Of a DNA stretch of 64,000 bases, positions 61,401 to 64,000 are shown piece after piece (the stretch's first letter is position 1; each line of letters begins with the position of its first letter). Under the pieces are notes generated by a model. That model saw only the letters and a list, made by a program, of their open reading frames with translations. It had not been told where the DNA came from and did not search any database. Origin of the DNA: Rhabdornis inornatus. Lineage: Eukaryota > Chordata > Aves > Passeriformes > Rhabdornithidae. Location: assembly GCA_013397075.1 (NCBI GenBank), contig VWZS01000327.1, positions 1 through 64,000 of the forward strand, written 5' to 3'. Both the position numbers and the translations under genes were made by a program.

Positions 61401-63567
61401 CTAGTATATAAAGACTTGTGCCTGAATTCCACTGTGGGTTCTTACTGCATCTTGTTATTACAAATCAGGGAAACTGTGGTTTCTCTTACTATTTCACCTC
61501 CTGATGTCTCCAGCCTTTGCAAAATGTATGTCAGAAGACTCTGAGAAAAGCACAGTGCACCATTTATTTCCCAGAATATTTATCAATGAATAATCAATAA
61601 TTACTTAGCATAGGACTTCAGATATTTATCTGCCTAGTAAATCACACCTGTATTAACCTCATTTTACTACCATTATTCTCTCAAGAGAATGGCTAGCCTA
61701 ATACCTGATATTCCTGTGGAAGTTGATAAATTCTACTTACTTCTTCATCACTAATTGAGGTGAAAATATTATAAGTCTAAGGACGCACTCACATGAAATC
61801 CCTCATGTTGAAGGTTGTTTACCTTAGTGCACATGAATGTATCACTTACTGAATTAGTGAAAGCCCCCTTTAGCCCCAAGTCAAAACAAAGTCAAATCTG
61901 ATTCTTCTGCAAAACCCCAATTTCTCACATACACCTGCTATATTCTATAACATTTCTCTTGAATAAAATATCATTCCACAACAAATAACATCCCACTACA
62001 AATACACTAGGTGTTTCAAAAATCATAAACAGATACCTATATTCCCAGCTTCATTCAAGAAATTTCACATTATTTATAATTCTATTCCTCACCAACCAGG
62101 GGAACAACAGGGCCCACTGTTACAGACCTGATACCAAATGATGTTGCAAACTACATGACTCATGCCCAGAAAAGAAATCTGTTGATAGGCATTACCAAAC
62201 ATAATTAGGTTAGAAACCCCTTCAGTTGTAGTGCCATCTTGTAAAGCATTGTAGGAAGTGAAAATAGTGGCCTAGAATTAGCAAACTTTTTCTCAGCATG
62301 CATTTACATATCTGTGACTATTTTGCCCCATGAATTAGTTTATTGAATCTCATTCACACTAGCTTCTTCTATGGCTTTTACCACAGCATAACCTGCAAAG
62401 TTTGAGAGATGTCATAACATTTCTTTGGTGTCATGATCCTCAAAACAAAGCTCTATAGCTTTCTCCTGAGATTTTTCAATCTCTGATTTTACTATATCCC
62501 TTTTCATATATATATTTTTAACACACTGCTGGCAATATTAAATCAAATTCCTAGCTGTGACAGCTGTCTTGGGAGTACATATTAGCAAATGTGACTGCCT
62601 TGTCTATCATCTTACACCCTTAGCTTGGAAAATAATGACTTATAAAAACTAGAAACTGAAATTCCTTATGTTCCTGAGACACAAGAGCCTCATGAACTGA
62701 CATTTTTTAATCTACAGTTATTTTAGCAATTGAGGAAAACTTAATACCTTCATTTTTTACAGGTATTACAAGCCTATGAAAGCAATCCCAACTCCCACAC
62801 TGTGCATTTGGCAAACAGAAAGGCTTTTCTAGTTCTGTAATCAGACAGAGGTAAAACGACACACTCAGTCTGTCAATGCTAGAACTTACAGGTGAAGCTG
62901 GGTCCATAGGGATCCCAGAAGAGGCAAAATAGAATTTTGGAAAGACCCACAGAGTTGTTCAAACGTGACTGGCTATAATATGCCAGTTGAGTTTTGAATC
63001 AATATTGTAACAAAAAGCAAGCAGATGAAGATGGGCTAAATGTAGGCATCGCTATGGTAAATAATAAAAAAAATATAAAACATGCTTGGTGATTTTACAT
63101 TGCATATTACCAACAGACTTTCTGATCTATGCCACTTTGAAACACAACAAAATGAAACAAACAAAAACCAACAACTTCTCTAAAAGTCTATGTTTTGGGA
63201 AGTTCTTTAAAATATTTGTGCATAACATAGCACCAAACATTCCTTGTAGGTGATTTTGACCATAACCTTTGGGGTGGCCTCTTTTCTAAATGTTCTGTAG
63301 AGAAAATAGCAGACACCACATGAACACAAAATTGAATAGAAATCCTGATTTCAACAGATGTTCTCAAAAAGTTAGCCTATAAAAATTTTATTATTCTAAC
63401 ATTTGATAATGATTAGATATCCTCAGTTTCTTCATTCTCTTCCTGGAAATGGGCAGAGTCTAGACTCTGTAAAGGTTTTTGGTGGAAAGCCAGAGATTTC
63501 CCACTGCTCTTCTGTTACCTTCTAACTTGTACTTGGAGGAAAACAACCTCCTTTCCAAAACAGTGGA
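58447..63567. other. Unique AT-rich intron
   Basis: No confident transposon or exon in about 5.1 kb. A CCCACCCACCCACC run followed by A13 is near 59440-59465. A 28-bp-period tandem repeat is at 61064-61146. Confidence 0.4.
61064..61146 (+). repeat. 28-bp-period short tandem repeat
   Basis: TTGTACATTTTAATCATTTA followed by GTCTGTC (61064-61090) is repeated with two mismatches at 61092-61118. A partial third copy of the TTTGTCTGTC end lies near 61137-61146. Confidence 0.8.
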
Positions 63568-63790
63568 ATCACAGAATCATTAAAGTTATGAAAGACCTCC
63601 AAGACCATCAAGTTCAACCTTAGGCTGAATACCACCATACCCACTAAACCACATCATGATAATATCCAAGCTGAACCTCCCCTGGTGCAACTTGAGGCCA
63701 TTTTCCCTTGTCCTGTCCCCAGCTGCCCAGGAGAAGAGACACAACCTCCCACCTCAACACAGTCTCCCACCTCATTGCAACAAAAAAGGG
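63568..63790 (-). mobile_element. CR1 LINE 3' fragment with internal deletion
   Basis: The plus strand begins CACAGAATCATTAAAGTTAT (complement of the CR1 3' terminus) and reads through CCAAGACCATCAAGTTCAAC and CACTAAACCACATCATG. It then jumps directly to AATATCCAAGCTGAACCTCC and CCTGGTGCAACTTGAGGCCA, which in intact CR1 lie more than 100 bp further on. The right boundary is approximate. RIMS2 sense orientation. Confidence 0.85.
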
Positions 63791-64000
63791 CACAAGGAAG
63801 TTTAAAATTTTTTACTTATTCAGAATTCTCTAAATGCCTCTTTGTTCAGCCTAATCTTCTGACATTTACTCATTCAGACTTTTTGGTTGGCACGCCATTT
63901 TATAATAGAGACTGAGAATAAGGAGGAATTTAAATAACCAAAAGTTCTGAAGGACAGAAAGAACACGATTTCAGTTTCACCACTACATTGTCCTCCAGAG
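63791..64000. other. Intronic end of window, no feature seen
   Basis: Short unique sequence. Nothing recognised. Confidence 0.4.

Larger units (their letters stand above)
27084..64000 (-). other. RIMS2: RIMS2 intron 5' of exon 27051-27083 (partial)
   Basis: This is sequence upstream of the 33-bp exon. The exon with the initiator Met and the EERKIILAVMDRQKKEEEKE helix was not seen, nor any CpG-rich promoter-like region, so this intron is at least 36.9 kb and the RIM2-alpha promoter lies outside the window. The repeats within it are listed separately. Confidence 0.75.

Noticed and set aside
1..64000. CRISPR arrays, bacterial operons, tRNA or rRNA genes, phage genes
   Set aside because: None seen. 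The repeats are CR1, LTR or low-complexity, and no cloverleaf or rRNA signature was noticed.

Overview
The window is vertebrate nuclear DNA from a bird. Three things support this: it is AT-rich, most of its recognisable repeats are CR1 LINE fragments in several age classes, and the remainder are solo LTRs of endogenous retroviruses of the kind common in neoavian (probably passerine) genomes. There is no bacterial gene organisation, no operon and no CRISPR array.

The only coding sequence I can support is a pair of small exons on the minus strand, at 27051-27083 (33 bp) and 26571-26657 (87 bp). Both are flanked by good splice sites. Their joined reading frame (about 40 codons) reads VKEEQKPQPTQ and then WFPFSGITELVNNVLQ and a Gln-rich end, KQQNEKEPQ. 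I recognise this as the N-terminal part of RIMS2 (RIM2), the presynaptic active-zone Rab3 effector, between its first Rab-binding helix and its zinc finger. The whole window is therefore intronic RIMS2 around these two exons, with the gene running right to left. The intron on the 5' side covers 27084-64000 and continues beyond the window. The intron between the two exons is only 393 bp. The intron on the 3' side covers 1-26570 and continues beyond the window.

Layout: 1-5 kb holds three different LTRs (about 620-1256, 3200-3722, 3763-4422) and a CR1 tail. An old CR1 lies at 5.3-5.9 kb. Then come about 14 kb of featureless intron with a poly-A tract and a sequencing gap (10786-10788). CR1 copies follow at 19.9, 22.4-23.8 (the longest, with a decayed reverse-transcriptase end) and 24.3-24.9 kb. 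The two exons are at 26.6-27.1 kb. A solo LTR with an exact 5-bp target-site duplication (27787-28402) lies 0.7 kb upstream of exon 27051-27083. From 28.4 to 55 kb the sequence is mostly unique AT-rich intron, with a nested palindrome at 34.5 kb and weak CR1 fragments at 42.3, 48.1 and 49.4 kb. At 55.4-58.5 kb there is a dense repeat cluster: an old relative of the 27.8-kb LTR, then two CR1s in opposite orientation, the left one split by an LTR in RIMS2 sense. A truncated CR1 at 63.6 kb ends the window.

I found no convincing new biological system. The most useful leads are the tandem pair of frame-neutral RIMS2 cassette exons and the transposon arrangements that could influence RIMS2 transcription or splicing.
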